Assembly: GCF_000835495.1 (NCBI RefSeq)
Contig: NW_015622541.1
Coordinates: 4,402,001 to 4,466,000 of the forward strand
Source: Cladophialophora immunda
Lineage: Eukaryota; Ascomycota; Eurotiomycetes; Chaetothyriales; Herpotrichiellaceae
DNA length: 64,000 bases
Direction: 5' to 3'
Position 1 is the stretch's first letter, and the number at the start of each line of letters is the position of its first letter. The notes beneath the pieces were generated by a model that did no database searches, was not told where the DNA came from, and saw only the letters and a list, made by a program, of their open reading frames with translations. This document shows positions 44,765 to 56,912 of this stretch, one piece after another. Both the position numbers and the translations under genes were made by a program.

Positions 44765-46615
44765 ATGCTAAGACGTGCAGCATTGTCTCTGTTGAGGCCG
44801 CGATCCGTCCGGCCTCTGGTTCCGCAAGGACTGACCCAGATCCCATTGCGATACTACTCCAAAGGAGATCGGTCTGCGAAGGACGCAGAATACAAGATTC
44901 CCGGTACCTCAAAAGACTCGCTGCAGCAAAAGGAACCCTTGCGAAAGGTCCCCTTTGTTCTATCCTCCCAGGCTTCGAAGGCCGAGACTCGCTCAGACTC
45001 AGCGCCTGCCACTCCATCGACTCCGTCCCCAAATCAGCAGGGCCCTTCGGAACATCCTCCATTCGGCACCGATCCGGCTCGAGATCTTGACGATGTCTCG
45101 GCTTCAGTGACTGAAGCAAGTAAGAGATCTGTGAAGGAGGGTGGGGAACGACAGCAGGGTTTCGAGAATGAGACAGTCGGACCTCGAACAGAAAATGTTG
45201 CTGCGGAACAAGAAACTGTAGAGGAACGTGACCAGACAACACAGGGCCAATCGCAACAACCTCTACCTGATCTGACCAAAGGCATCCCGTCGACCTTGGA
45301 CGCGGAACTTCGCCAGGCAAGGTCGAAACAGAGCTCCCATTCCCCGAGCCTCAACATCACCGAAGACCCTTCAGAAGAGCTGCCAAGCGGAGCACGTGGA
45401 CGAGATCGCGGTGATATTCCTCGGGAAGAATATGTCTCTTCCAGCGATCGAAAGAAGAATGCGGCGTTCAGATACATGTACATTATCTTGGGGTTAGGCT
45501 CTGTCGGCTTCTCTGTCTATTTGGGCCGCAACTGGGCAGATGAAGAGGAGGAGAAGAAACACCCTGATGCTCCTTCAGGATGGGGCTTCAAACCTTTCTA
45601 CAACCGCGTCACTGCTCGGTTGTCTTCCACCATGAGCTACTACCGAGACCCTGTCACGACGAAACTCCTGCCAGACGAGGATCCGGACCCCAATTTCCGC
45701 TATCCTTTCGTTCTTGTTATCAGCCTGGAGGATATGCTCGTTCATTCCGAGTGGACACGTGAAAAAGGTTGGCGGATAGCTAAGCGACCCGGAGTGGATT
45801 ACTTTCTCCGGTACCTCTCAAGCTACTATGAAGTTGTCCTCTTCACCAGTCAGCCTATGGCAATGGTGGAGCAGGTGCTTCGAAAGTTGGATCCTTACTC
45901 CATGATTCGATGGCCCTTGTTTCGTGAAGCGACAGTGTACAAAGACGGTGGTTATGTCAAGGTTAGTTTGCCAAAAGCCTCAACGGAGACAAGTCACTGA
46001 CCCAAGAAGGACCTCTCGTATCTCAATAGGGACCTGAAAAAGGTGCTCATCATGGACACTGATCCGCATCACGTCAAGCACCAGCCCGAGAACGCCATCA
46101 TCCTACCCAAGTGGAACGGCGATCCCAAAGACCAGACACTAATTCAATTCATTCCCTTCCTAGAATATTTGGCCACAATGGGATTTGACGATGTACGAGA
46201 AGTTTTGAAGTCGTTTGAAGGGACGTATATACCTGCCGAGTTTGCGCGAAGAGAGAAACTCCTCCGTGCCAAGTTCGAGGCCGAAGAAGCAGAAAAACGG
46301 AAGAAGAGACCCAAAAAGAGCCTGGGAAAACTGTCGTCAATGCTAGGACTGTCGGGCCACGGCCCTGATGGAATGCAGAGCCCTGAGGATGGAATGTCCG
46401 AGGGTAAGATGCTCTGGGATCAAATCAGAGAGCGTGGCCAGAGACAATATATGGAACTGGAGAAGAAAATTCAAGAGGAAGGTGCAAAGTTTCTAGCCGA
46501 ACGGGAAGCAGAAGAGAAGAGGCTTCAGGAAGAGGCCTACAACAGCATGAAACCCAGCAGTTGGTTTTCAGGTCTGTCAGGCAGCAAAAGGACCGAGGAA
46601 GCAGAGCAAAAGTGA
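44765..46615 (+). CDS. tim50: Mitochondrial inner-membrane translocase subunit Tim50
   Basis: Exons 44765-45961 and 46010-46615 encode 600 residues. Tim50 is the TIM23-complex receptor that takes presequence proteins from the TOM complex. The N-terminus is an Arg/Leu-rich presequence (MLRRAALSLLRPRSVRPL...LRYYSKG). A long Ser/Glu-rich region leads to one transmembrane helix (YMYIILGLGSVGFSVYLG). The FCP1/NIF-like domain follows (FVLVISLEDMLVHSEW, RPGVDYFLRYLSSYYEVVLFTSQ, KDLSYLNRDLKKVLIMDTD). The phosphatase DxDxT motif is degraded to SLEDM, as expected for a non-enzymatic Tim50. The 48-nt intron uses a GTTAGT donor and CACTGAC branch. The acceptor AAG/GAC gives VKDLS; using the AAG three bases earlier would insert one Lys. 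Confidence 0.95.
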
Positions 46616-48010
46616 GGATGATTGACGTTGTTGACCTGGGAAAGACTGCAATCTGCAAGCCATTGGGTTCTCTGGTTGGTGGTTTTAGACTATTTTCTTG
46701 TACAAACAACTGTGGATATATTTGAGGCAGGGAGACAGCCCGGACAGTCGCGTCAGGGATATGAGACCGCCGAAATCGGGGTCCGAATTCAGAACACATC
46801 ATCTCTCATTATCTACTCCGTACAGATCTTTGAGCTTGAGGCTTCGGCGTGTGAGATGGGTTCTCAGCGCTTAACATGAATCGGCGGTGGGTACTTCCAG
46901 ATGCGATGAAATCGTCGGTGAAAAGTCGAGGTCGATGAGGGTCAAGCTGAAACTGCTGGACAGCCCAAAGCAGTAAATCGTCCGGGCAATGTCACCATGT
47001 CTAAATGAGAGAACAGAAAGAGGGAGAAAGGAGGTAGGTGAGGTAGATGGTGTTTGATGTGCAGGCTACTTGGGGGAATCACATTGTTCCATGAACGCAT
47101 TTGGGCAGGGAGCACAGCGTAATAAGGGTACCTACTCCTACACGTAGGCACCTACTCGTACATGAGGTGATTTGCGCAGGGGGCTGAGTGATGCTGAAGC
47201 TGCATCCATGTTGGCTTCCGGGGGCTTGCTTCTAAGAAAAGATGCCCGTAATGCACGGGCTGCCTGGGCTAAACTCCATGTGGAGCTTCTTGTTGAACGT
47301 CCAGGGCCGACCTCTGGACGATTATTAGGGGACGTTAGGCGGTCTGGCTGCCTGGAGGGAAACCCTAAGGCCTAACACAACTGTGCTATTGGCGGTTGGG
47401 CTCGCTAATGATCATCCTGGGGATGGTACCGCGTCTATCACTCAGGTGCCTCCTGGAACATTAGGGGGATCTCGTGGGGGGTGGGCAGCGCCCAGTAAAG
47501 TCAATAATAATAAGGTGGCTTAGTTAACGGGGGCACCACGAGCAAGTCGCCTACTTGTATCTCGTAGGTCACCTCCAAGTCGCCATTCTTACTGAGTACG
47601 GGGGCTGCTAACTGCTCGTAGCCTAGTTGGCCAGAACTCGCTAGCCCTGCGTGCCCTGCTAAGATTCGACTTCGCACGCTGACCACCCTGCAACCCTCTC
47701 CCGAACCACCCAATTCGCTTCTCATCCATCATCTCTGATATCGACATCCCCATCGCCACCGTTCATCATATCAGATCTTAGTTGAATGCCATCGCCTATG
47801 ACTTGACAACTCCGACGACATTTGCTATAACATCCCGCAGTCACCCCTCCAGCGTCGGCGACCAAAAGGAAGGAAGCTTTTCCTTCTTCCCCGTCGCGAC
47901 CCGACGCGTTCATGGAGGCATGCAATATTGAGGCCACCATCATCATGTCATCCTTGCCGGGCCTTTATGTGTAGCACTGTTATCGACCCCTCTTCGACGG
48001 TCGCTCTGCC
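46616..48010. other. Intergenic region (1.4 kb)
   Basis: No supported gene. It contains a TACTCCGTAC palindrome (46814-46823), repeated CCTACTC units (47131-47157), a short hairpin CGTCCAG/CTGGACG (47298-47320), and a 68-codon frame (47172-47375) without recognisable features. Confidence 0.45.
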
Positions 48011-51000
48011 ATGTCGTCGCAAATGATTGTGCATCCGCCGTCGAAGACTGCTTCAACCGTCTCGCATGAGGATGATATTCCCCCTCAGCCACTGGACCAA
48101 AACCAGCATGAGCCTAGCCATGGCACAGGCCTAGGGATATCCCAAACTAGCGACTCAGCTGCCATCGAGGACTCGCCCCAATCTCCCGATACTATCGGCC
48201 CAGATCGTCAGAGAAAGGAAGCTGTTGCTTTTCACAACCTACCCATCCAGGTGCTGGAGAGGTACGCCACCCATAAATAGAATAGGGCCTGTCCGATCTC
48301 CGACGTCGCTGCTAACTTGAACCAGAATACTATGGACGGTCGATGCCAACAGCTTTGCTTCATTAGCTATACTGAACAAGAATTGGTACAGGGCAGCACA
48401 AAATCGAGAGCTTTATGCCCACCATCTATCTCGTTGTCCATCTTATGCCTTGTCCAATACCGTCATTACCGGTCCGTTTCGGAAATTCGACCTGTATCGG
48501 CTCAAGACGAAATTCGCAGCAGAGGTCCGGCGAAACCTGTTCGAGGCATATTTGCGACCTCGCCAGACTCTCATCAACCTGATATCCGTTAACGCCAGTT
48601 CCTCCGCCGCCCTGCCCGGGGCAGAAGCTTTCCGCTTCTCCTTCTCTCCAAATGGCCAGACGATTCTCGCGCTCAGTTCCTCCCGGATATACGTCATTGA
48701 CGCTGTCACAGACCCTATCAGTGTGCGCCATGAGCTCAAGACGATGAGACGGCCTCTAGCGGCTTCGGTCACAGATGATGGCACAACATTAGCCGTTCTG
48801 TCCTCGAAGCATCAAGCCAACGTATATCACTTGACGCCAGAGGGTGTGAAGCATGTACAGGTGCTGGTCATGGACAACCCACCCAGGACAATCGCGTTGG
48901 CTCCCGAAGGCACGGTTCTAGCTGCTGCGTACGAAGGTGGGGTCGAAGTCTTTTCCCTGGCACCGAATGCCCTCTCCACTGACCGAAGAGCTGTGCGAAG
49001 CGAGGGTGTCGACATTCTGAGCTTCTCAGGTGATGGCTCCATGCTGGTTGGCAGCACCCAGAGTCTGGAAGAGCCTTCGGCGGTTGTCATCACTGCGCCA
49101 TTCTACACCGAAAATGATTTATCGCCAAAAGAAGTTCACAGCCGCATGTGGACCACACAGATTCTCTTCCCCCAGATTAGCAGTATTTGCAGCCACGCAG
49201 AGTTGCTGCAAGGCCACACAGAGGGCGATGCCAACTGGCTTTTTGCTTACGATCACACCCTCATGTCATACCGGGCCGTGCGTACTGATGATACTCGAAC
49301 CGGCGTCGCCTACTTCTTGAATCCAGCGACGAGCAGACGATTCAGCTTGCCGGCGCCATCAACTGCACCAACTGCGACTGTGTGCGGGACTCTCGTCGTG
49401 GCTGGCTTCGCTGGAAGCGGTCTGTGGATTTATGGTGTCCCAGAAAAGCTCGACGTCAGTCCGGACATGGGATCGGTGGTCGAGCGGCACGAACAGCGTC
49501 TGCAAGGGAGGGTTCCGCTCACCTCTGCGACAGGCCATCTCGAACCCTTGATGGCTTATTCGCCCTCCATATCTGGAAGCAGCGAGGATATCGAGGACGA
49601 TTCCCTTGCCGCAAAGGTCGACTGGCGAGAAAGCCTGTTTGTCAAATGTGAACGAATCAAGAGCCTTGATGGTGCCACGGCGGCCAAGTGGGTGGAAAGG
49701 TGCGAAGATCGACCGTGCGCGTTCACCGGTAAGAGGTTGGTAGTGGTTGCCCCGGGTGGTGTTGATCAATTTATGGAAGAACTTGGAGACGAAACTATGC
49801 CTGTTGATGGCTCACGTCTCTCGATACTCGATTTCGACTATTCGCCATCCAAAGACGCAGACCACGAACTGACTATTGAGGTGGGGGAAAAGGAACCGGA
49901 GTTGCTCATCGAACGAATGGGTGACATGGATATTGAGGTGGCAATGGAAAGGAGGCGGACTGTCAGAGAACGTGCAAGAGGAGGAATGAGAGGCGGTCTG
50001 GGTCGCTCCGTTACTACGGCTTCTGCGACGCCGGGATCGCGCCTGAGAAGCGTCTCTCAGGCTTCCTCGCCGTTAGATGTTGACGCACAAATTGCTTTTG
50101 CCAACTCCTCGCCAGTCATATCACAACAAGCCTCGCCGAACCTGCAGAGATCTGCCACAGCTGCTGGTTTCTCCACGGCACGGTATCCTCCCAGACCACC
50201 TCTGGCGCAGCAGCAAGACGCTGCCAGTACCATCTATCACCAGTTACCCGGTCAACGCACCGATGGTTGGGAGTCGCCACCTCCGCCCTACACTACAGCG
50301 TCCCTTCATCTGCAACCGGGAATGACGTTGGGTTCCTCTTTAATCCAGACACGTCCGCCAGTGGGGGGGATGCCCATGCCAATGGTAGGGATCCCCGAAA
50401 ATGGGCATGCTTCGCAAGTGCACCCTGGCTTTGGACATGGCAGTCCGATGAATCCACAATTTACACCTCAGCCTCATCACTTGACACCTCAACCAGTTCA
50501 TGTGGTGCCGGAGAATACTGCTTCAAGACATGCTGTCGGTCAGTATGGTGCTTCGGCGGTCATGAACGATCAATCATTTGCTCCTACACCTGAGGTGTAT
50601 CAACGTGCGAGTCCAATCTCGCAAATTGCTTCAGCAAATGCGCCCTTCGCACCTTCGGCGTCTGGAGATTCGTCGAGGCCGGTGTCGCATGAAGGTCGGG
50701 CATCACCATACCAACAGACTCCAGTCTCCCAGCGACCACACACGTCTGATCGTCCGTCTCCTTTGAACCCCCCACAACATGTGCCGAATTTCTCTGACGC
50801 GGCTCTAACCCATAAACCTTCTTCATCAGGGTCTGTCACATTGACCGGGGCAAATTTGCAAGCTCGGCTCAACCACCCTGTCCCACCAACCCCGACCTCT
50901 CTAGATCAAATGCATGTTCCACGAACCAATGAACCTGCAATTCAGCCAGTAACGCAACAAGCTACAGTTTCACCCACCATTCAGGCCAACGGCTCTTACA

Positions 51001-51761
51001 GCATTGTTCCTCCAACAGCTGACCAAATGGCGAACCTGAACCGGCGGATCTCTCAGACTGCGCGAAAGCCCGTTCCACCAATCGCCACTCATGGGTCTAT
51101 TCATCCAAACGCTCCAGCACGAGACTTAGGTGGTAGCCCCGGCGTGCCACCCTCGCCACCCAGGGGTGCATGGGGCGCCGCCGGAGTTCCAGGATCGCCA
51201 TCTTTCAACAAGGCGATCAACGTGCCGAACGGATTGATGAGGAATAACTCCAAGGGGAGCGGCCGTTCCATCCCCATTTCTTCATCGACGCCAAATCTCC
51301 ATGCTGCGCCACCAGTCCAGGCTCAAAGACCGCGCATGGGCAGACTCGACACGATTGACAGTGTATCTAGCTCATACGGACCGGGTGAACCCGGTTCGAG
51401 ATCGCACAGTATTGCACAAGGAATGATACCACCGATGCCGCAACCGCAACCGCAACCGCAACCGCAACCGCAGCCAATTCCATATTTGATATCCCAGACC
51501 CACTCGGTACCGCAACAGGTGTATCAGCAAATGCCAACTCATCAAGCCCGAGTCTGGGCTGGAAATGTCCCGAGTCCAACTGAGAGTGGTAATAGACGGG
51601 TGTTGTCAGATCCCGTGGCAGCAGAATCGAGCAAGAAGAGGAAGGGGAAGAGAAAGAAAGGCGAAGAGATGTCCAGAAGTCAAACGCCTATGCCGACTAG
51701 TTCGGGAGTCACCAAAGAGGGAAGCGGCGGGAAGAAGGGGAGCAGATGCGTGGTCATGTAA
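48011..51761 (+). CDS. F-box protein with beta-propeller-like region and C-terminal CaaX box
   Basis: Exons 48011-48261 and 48326-51761 encode 1228 residues. After a 70-residue Ser/Pro-rich leader comes an F-box (about 74-122: FHNLPIQVLERILWTVDANSF, then SLAILNKNWYRAAQNRELYAHHL) that should bind Skp1 in an SCF ubiquitin ligase. Residues about 160-450 read as WD-like blades (FRFSFSPNGQTILALSSSRIYVID, LAASVTDDGTTLAVLSS, TIALAPEGTVLAAAYEGGVEVF). Residues 520-1180 are Pro/Gln/Ser-rich and probably disordered, with a PQ dipeptide repeat coded at about 51437-51475. The very end is KKRKGKRKKGEE, then GSRCVVM-stop: a polybasic patch plus a canonical CaaX box whose final Met predicts farnesylation. 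The 64-nt intron splits an Arg codon inside the F-box. A membrane-anchored ubiquitin ligase adaptor is inferred. Confidence 0.85.
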
Positions 51762-52841
51762 AGTCAGCAGTGGTATTGCAGGTGTCGCAAAAAGGAGAAA
51801 CAAACGCACCAAAAAGTGCACGGAAAGAGTTTCGAGGGTTTCTTCGGCCGTCTCACTCAGTTTGATGAAGGTCGTGATTTGACTCGTGGGATCTGGAAGT
51901 GACATGTGAATGAAACGGATGGCAAAGAAGGAAAAAAGGGGATATATTTGAGTGGGTTTCAATCGCCTCATACACGGCACAAGGCTGCATTTTGTGTTAT
52001 ATTGGGTTTCCCAGCATATCTACTATGTTCTGATTGGGTTTGGAGGGTGATCAAGACGGGATGTGCATAGCGAACAGATCTGATCTAGCGAGAATTTTGG
52101 TTGGATTTCTGGATATTGGCGAGCTGGACACTGGGATTGATCAGGGATGAAGCTCATTTCTTTTTTTGCGACCGGGCGAAAAAGTCTCTATCTACTGCGC
52201 TCTATATGAAGGGGTTTCTTGGTGTCTCTCTGCGGAGATGGCGACGTGTGTAGCTACACCATACAGCAACAACAACAACGACTACTATTACTACTACTAC
52301 TATTATCGGCGGTTGCAGCAAGCTACATGAATTTCCTAGCGAGTACGAGAGGCCTGGCCGTCCCTCCAAAGCCCGCGTAAAAGTTTCCCGACCTCTCCTC
52401 CCTCACATCTCACTGGCTCGTCGGCAATTGAAAACTGCTGCGATATAGCGAAAGCTGTCGGGCGAACTCCGCATCTTTTGCGGCGAGAGGGCCGATCTCT
52501 GCCGACGGACGAACAAGACGCCATCATCCTCCTCCTCATCATATTTAGATCACTCCCTCAATCAATATCTCGGGTTTTGTTCAATCACAAAGACCTCCTC
52601 GTCGTTCTGTCCGACTTTTTTCGGTGCGCACGCCGTGTGCATCCTTTGGTATCTGTTGGTGAAGTCACTTGACGCTGCAGCTGCGGGCGAGACAAGGACT
52701 TGGTAAAAAGGAACCATTTGACTGGGACGCAGACCAGTGGCTGCCTGAGGGAGCAAGATACGAAAAAGAGACAAAAGGCAGCAGAGAAGGAGAGAACCAA
52801 GCAAGAGACCTGTGACCACAAATAGATCGCGCTCGTTCAAG
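51762..52841. other. Intergenic region (1.1 kb)
   Basis: No supported gene. A compound CAA/CTA trinucleotide repeat lies at about 52265-52306. The right end is the dehydrogenase promoter. Composition is ordinary until the GC-rich coding region starts abruptly at 52842. Confidence 0.5.
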
Positions 52842-53792
52842 ATGAAGCTCCTCTACCCGACCTCGCTGCGCCTGAACGTGCAAGACCTCGAGGGCTTCTC
52901 GGTGTCGCTGCACGCGTACGACGTCAAGAAGGAGATCCCCGCGGAGCTGCTCGACGCCGAGGTGCTGGTGACCTGGACCAACACGCCGGCCAACCTCCAG
53001 CACGCGGCGCGGCACATGAAGGGGCTGAAATGGATCCAGTCGCTGGCGGCGGGGCCCAACGACGTGCTCGCCGCGGGCTTCGACCCGGCCACGGTAACCA
53101 TCACGACGGGGTCGGGCCTGCACGACCGCACGGTGGCCGAGCACACGCTGGGCCTGCTGCTGGTGGCGGCGCGCAAGTTCCACGAGATGCGCGACTACCA
53201 GATGCGCGACCCGCCCGTGTGGCCGGCGCACCTGGGGGGCCCGCAGCCGGACCGGCCCCAGGGCGCCTTCACGACGCTGCGCGACGCCAACGTGCTGGTC
53301 TGGGGGTTCGGCAACATCGCCAAGACGCTGACGCCGCTGCTGCGCCTGCTGGGCGCCAACGTGCGCGGGGTGGCGCGCCGCGCCGGCGTGCGCGACGGCG
53401 TCGAGGTGTTTGCGGAGGACAGCCTGCCGGAGCTGCTCAAGCAGACCGACGCGCTGGTCATGATCCTGCCCGGCAGCGCGAGCACCAAGCACGCCCTCAA
53501 CGCCGACCGCCTGGCGCTGCTGCCTAACCACGCCTGGATCGTCAACGTCGGCCGCGGCACCTCGGTCGACGAGGACGCCCTGGCCGCGGCCCTCGCCGAC
53601 CGGACCATCGGCGGCGCCGCCCTCGACGTCTTCGAGACCGAGCCCCTGCCCCAGGACAGCAAGCTGTGGCACGCCCCCAACTGCGTCGTCAGCCCCCACG
53701 CCGCCGGCGGCAGGCCCCAGGAGGCCGAGAAGCTGATCGCCGCCAACCTGCGCCGCTTCTTGGCCGGCCAGGAGTTGCAGAACGTCATCTAA
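52842..53792 (+). CDS. D-isomer-specific 2-hydroxyacid dehydrogenase
   Basis: A single exon of 316 residues, normal for the family, which interconverts D-2-hydroxyacids and 2-ketoacids with NAD(P)H. The catalytic triad is visible: Arg238 in VNVGRGTSVDEDAL, Glu267 in DVFETEPLP and His286 in VVSPHAAGG. The nucleotide loop is VWGFGNIAKTL (155-160), with Ala in place of the third Gly. The HDRTVAEHTLGLLL block precedes it. Codon use differs from the neighbours: 19 of the first 20 codons end in G or C and long runs of GCG/CTG/GGC continue through the gene. This and the missing intron make transfer from a GC-rich bacterium possible, but strong GC3 selection is an alternative. The substrate (glyoxylate/hydroxypyruvate or other) is unknown. 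Confidence 0.93.
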   Translation: MKLLYPTSLRLNVQDLEGFSVSLHAYDVKKEIPAELLDAEVLVTWTNTPANLQHAARHMKGLKWIQSLAAGPNDVLAAGFDPATVTITTGSGLHDRTVAEHTLGLLLVAARKFHEMRDYQMRDPPVWPAHLGGPQPDRPQGAFTTLRDANVLVWGFGNIAKTLTPLLRLLGANVRGVARRAGVRDGVEVFAEDSLPELLKQTDALVMILPGSASTKHALNADRLALLPNHAWIVNVGRGTSVDEDALAAALADRTIGGAALDVFETEPLPQDSKLWHAPNCVVSPHAAGGRPQEAEKLIAANLRRFLAGQELQNVI

Positions 53793-54421
53793 TTCCAGCT
53801 GGATATCCCTGGGCCTTTTTGGGGGGGGGAGGGGCCGGAGGGGGGAGAGAGGGAGGTGGCACTGCGAGGCGAGTTTGGAGCAGGGGAACGGATGCGCAAT
53901 GGTCTCCGGTCAGCTCTTGCCGGTTCAACAAGCATCGCGGGCACCGAAGTTGTACAGCAGAGCCTTGACAGTCCTCCGTACACTGGTAGATCTGGCTAGA
54001 AAAACATGCCGGCTTTGGAAACAAAAGTGACCAGCTACTCTCTCTGCACAGATGCAGCTGCCCATCAAGAACTAGAATTACTCCCAGGAGTCACTGCTAT
54101 GATGATTCCCCAAACCTACTGCCTTTCTATGGACAACCTGTCTCTCTATGTCGCTTGAAAGTATGTGCTGCAACGAACAGTATGTGCTCCAAAGCTCCAA
54201 ACTCAACCGCTTGCTCAAAGTGCTGCCAATTAGAAAATGAGACGAAACAAAGTAAAACAAAGGCGATTCTTCGAACCGCACAACAGAATATAAATGAACG
54301 TCTGGGGTACAGACTCAACACATACAAGTCCCCCGTACCCAGACGAGAGGAAAGCTCCTCCTCCGCCTTAATTAAGGCCACCGCTTAGATAGATGAAAGT
54401 TTGGAGGGATCACCGGAAGAC
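53793..54421. other. Convergent intergenic region (629 bp)
   Basis: Lies between the dehydrogenase and Trk 3' ends. It contains a G-rich tract (53821-53860: nine Gs, then GGGGCCGGAGGGGGG). No gene seen. Confidence 0.5.
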
Positions 54422-56912
54422 TCAAGCAACTTGCTCGATTGTCCGCTCTCTGTCGTCGGTTTGGACGCTGGGCCCTGGCGCACCGAAGCTCGCCGATCTA
54501 GGCCGCGGTAAGAGGTCTCCTGAAGCCATCGCCGACGTCTGCGCTCTCGAGAGCATTGCCGATCCGGAATAAAAACTCGAAGTCCTCTTGTGAGCATCCT
54601 CTTCTTCGGCCCAGGCGAGGCTTTCGTCGGGAAGGAGGACAGCACGGTCGATGCTGACCGGAAGGCCGCGATGGCGCCCTCGAAGCATGACTGCGCACAG
54701 CACCAGTTTGCTCGCGAGGTGCCACGCGCCGCAAAAGCTGTAATTGTTCCAGGGCACGCCCACGCTTATGCCCACACAGCCATACCCACTGACCACCTCG
54801 AAGATGATGTTGAAGGTTGAGAAACTGACAGGGTCACGCTCAAACTGGCCTGTCTCAATGGCCGTGATGGCGAAAATGGCGATTGCTATCCACCATAAGT
54901 CATGGCCTAGTTGGGAACGCAACTGAAGTCTGACGAAATCCTGCCGATTCCAGGCAGGGGCGTTGGCGGCTGGGCCACCATGTGTCAGTGTAATGGTGCG
55001 CCGGAGACCACTCAAGAACCCTGCCTTCTTGTCCTCTCGCGCGGCGCCGTCATTTTCCTGGTACACGGGGAGTTCATCTGCGAAGATGCCCAACGATCTC
55101 TCTTCGTAGACGTTCGTATTTCGGATTGTCATCGTGACCGGAAAGGCGCTCAAATACATCATGAGAACGTAAAGAACCAGCAACCCGGATCGCAGACCTG
55201 ATATCGAAACGACATAGAACCCACCACTCCTCACGGCGAAGGCTTGGAACAACCCAGCAACAATCCGAAATCCTGTGGGAAGGGAATCAACCACTTGATT
55301 GCCAATATTGAGCAACTCGAACGCAACCCAGTCGACAGTATTCAGTACAACGACCGAGGCAACCAACCACCATGTTGCCGCGCTCGGGAACAAGTTGGTG
55401 TAAACTCTTCGCGGATGGTCAAGGCAGAATTGGATGGTGCGTCTCCGTCTCTGCCAGTCTGGCGAGGGAGAATCCTCTGGGATCAGCTTTTTGAACGTCC
55501 ACAAAATGCCTCGCAGGAAAGGCGGAAATAGGGTATTTCCTGCCAGGATGAGCAAACTAAGCGTCAGGAGGCAGTAATAACTCCGGTTGAGAGCGACTGC
55601 GTTGGCATCCAAGAGGGCCATGCCGCTGTTGTTGAACGCGCTGATAGCGAAAAAGGCTCCGGTCCAGAAAGGATTGAGGCTACGTCAACTGTCAGTTCCC
55701 CTGTCCATCCTCACGGGGGCCTCAGATCGCTTACCCATTCTCCCGTGTCATATTTGGACGGTTGGCGGTGATCCAGGCACCGACACCGAGGGCCCCGAGC
55801 AGCTGGAACAGCACAAAATAGGTCGGCACAAGCCAGGAAAGCAAACGGATCGCGTCATATTCCATGCCCCCCAACCTCTTTCTCTCCTTCTCGCTAAGAT
55901 GATGAAACTGTGAGTTCCTTCCAAGATATCCGTGGAGTGTGTCGAGATATTTGTTAAGCTTATTTGAGAGTGGACTGGAAGGTGGGAGATCGTCCTCAAT
56001 GGCTGATTCTGGCGCTGAATGGGGGAATTCAAAGGGCTGGGTGTTGCGCGGATGATTGTTGAGTCTCCGAGCACCAACACCTCTTCCCTCGAAGAAACTT
56101 GTAGTGTGCCGGATATTCCGAGGCCGAGTCTCGGGATGTTCATCGGGTGGATGTTGGATTTTGAACCTGATGTGATTATCAATTTGATCACCGGAAGTAC
56201 TTCCAGTTACGGTTCCATTTGATGCTGAATCCCGCCGAGCACCGGCCTCAGTCCCTGCGGGTTCTTGACATTCTCGCAACTTTGATGAAGTTTTCTCCTC
56301 ATCTCCCCTGGCAGAATTCGGCATCGGGCGTCCACGTACAGCACCCGAGGCTACAGCAGCCTCACGGTCGCTGTGATGGACATGCTCTCTTCTTGATAAT
56401 GAGAAGGTCAATGTTCGAGGTCTGTGGAGACGCCCTCTCCGTCGTTCTGCAAGTTCGGCAAATTTGTTTTCAAAGGCTCGTTTCCTTATGTGGAGAATGG
56501 ACGACGAGACGAAGATCGCCGAGCCTATAATGATGAGAAGGAATAGCATGATTTGCTGCCAGGTGTTCAGTTCCGAGAGATTGACCGTGTTCAAGCCAGC
56601 CTCTGTCATGGCTGAAACACACAAGAACAGGCTGTCGATATAGGACACGGATTTTGCCGGGGTCGACGAACCCCAGAATATGAGACTGGACACCAGACAC
56701 GTGATAATGAAGTAGAAGTAGTGCCAGTTGATGAAAGAGAACTCGGAAAAGGCGCGGAGGACAAGGCTGCGGAACAAAGCAGCGGCCCGCTGCACGATAC
56801 TGTGTCCCTGGGCCCCGTCGGGCGTGGGCTCGTGAGGTGATGGTGGCTCTGGGGAAAAAAGGGTCAGCGCGTCCGAAAAAGGAGATGGCAGCAAAAGTTG
56901 CTTACTCTCCAT
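54422..56912 (-). CDS. trk: Trk-type potassium transporter
   Basis: Exons 56906-56912, 55735-56848 and 54422-55679 give 792 residues. Trk proteins bring K+ across the plasma membrane. Four selectivity-filter-like loops with a central Gly are visible: MTEAGLNTVNLS, FNNSGMALLDANA, VRSGGFYVVSIS and SGYGCVGISVG, each flanked by hydrophobic helices. A hydrophilic 200-residue loop rich in Arg/His/Ser follows the first loop pair, as in fungal Trk1. The 55-nt intron (55680-55734) has a GTAAGC donor. A second intron (56849-56905, 57 nt) starts 7 nt after the ATG with GTAAGC, a CGCTGAC branch, a TTTTTTCCCCAG end and no stop. If it is retained, 19 residues are added in frame near the N-terminus. I favour splicing. 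Confidence 0.93.

Noticed and set aside
47298..47320. Hairpin CGTCCAG/CTGGACG
   Set aside because: A 7-bp stem with a 9-nt loop in intergenic DNA is common by chance. No terminator or RNA context.
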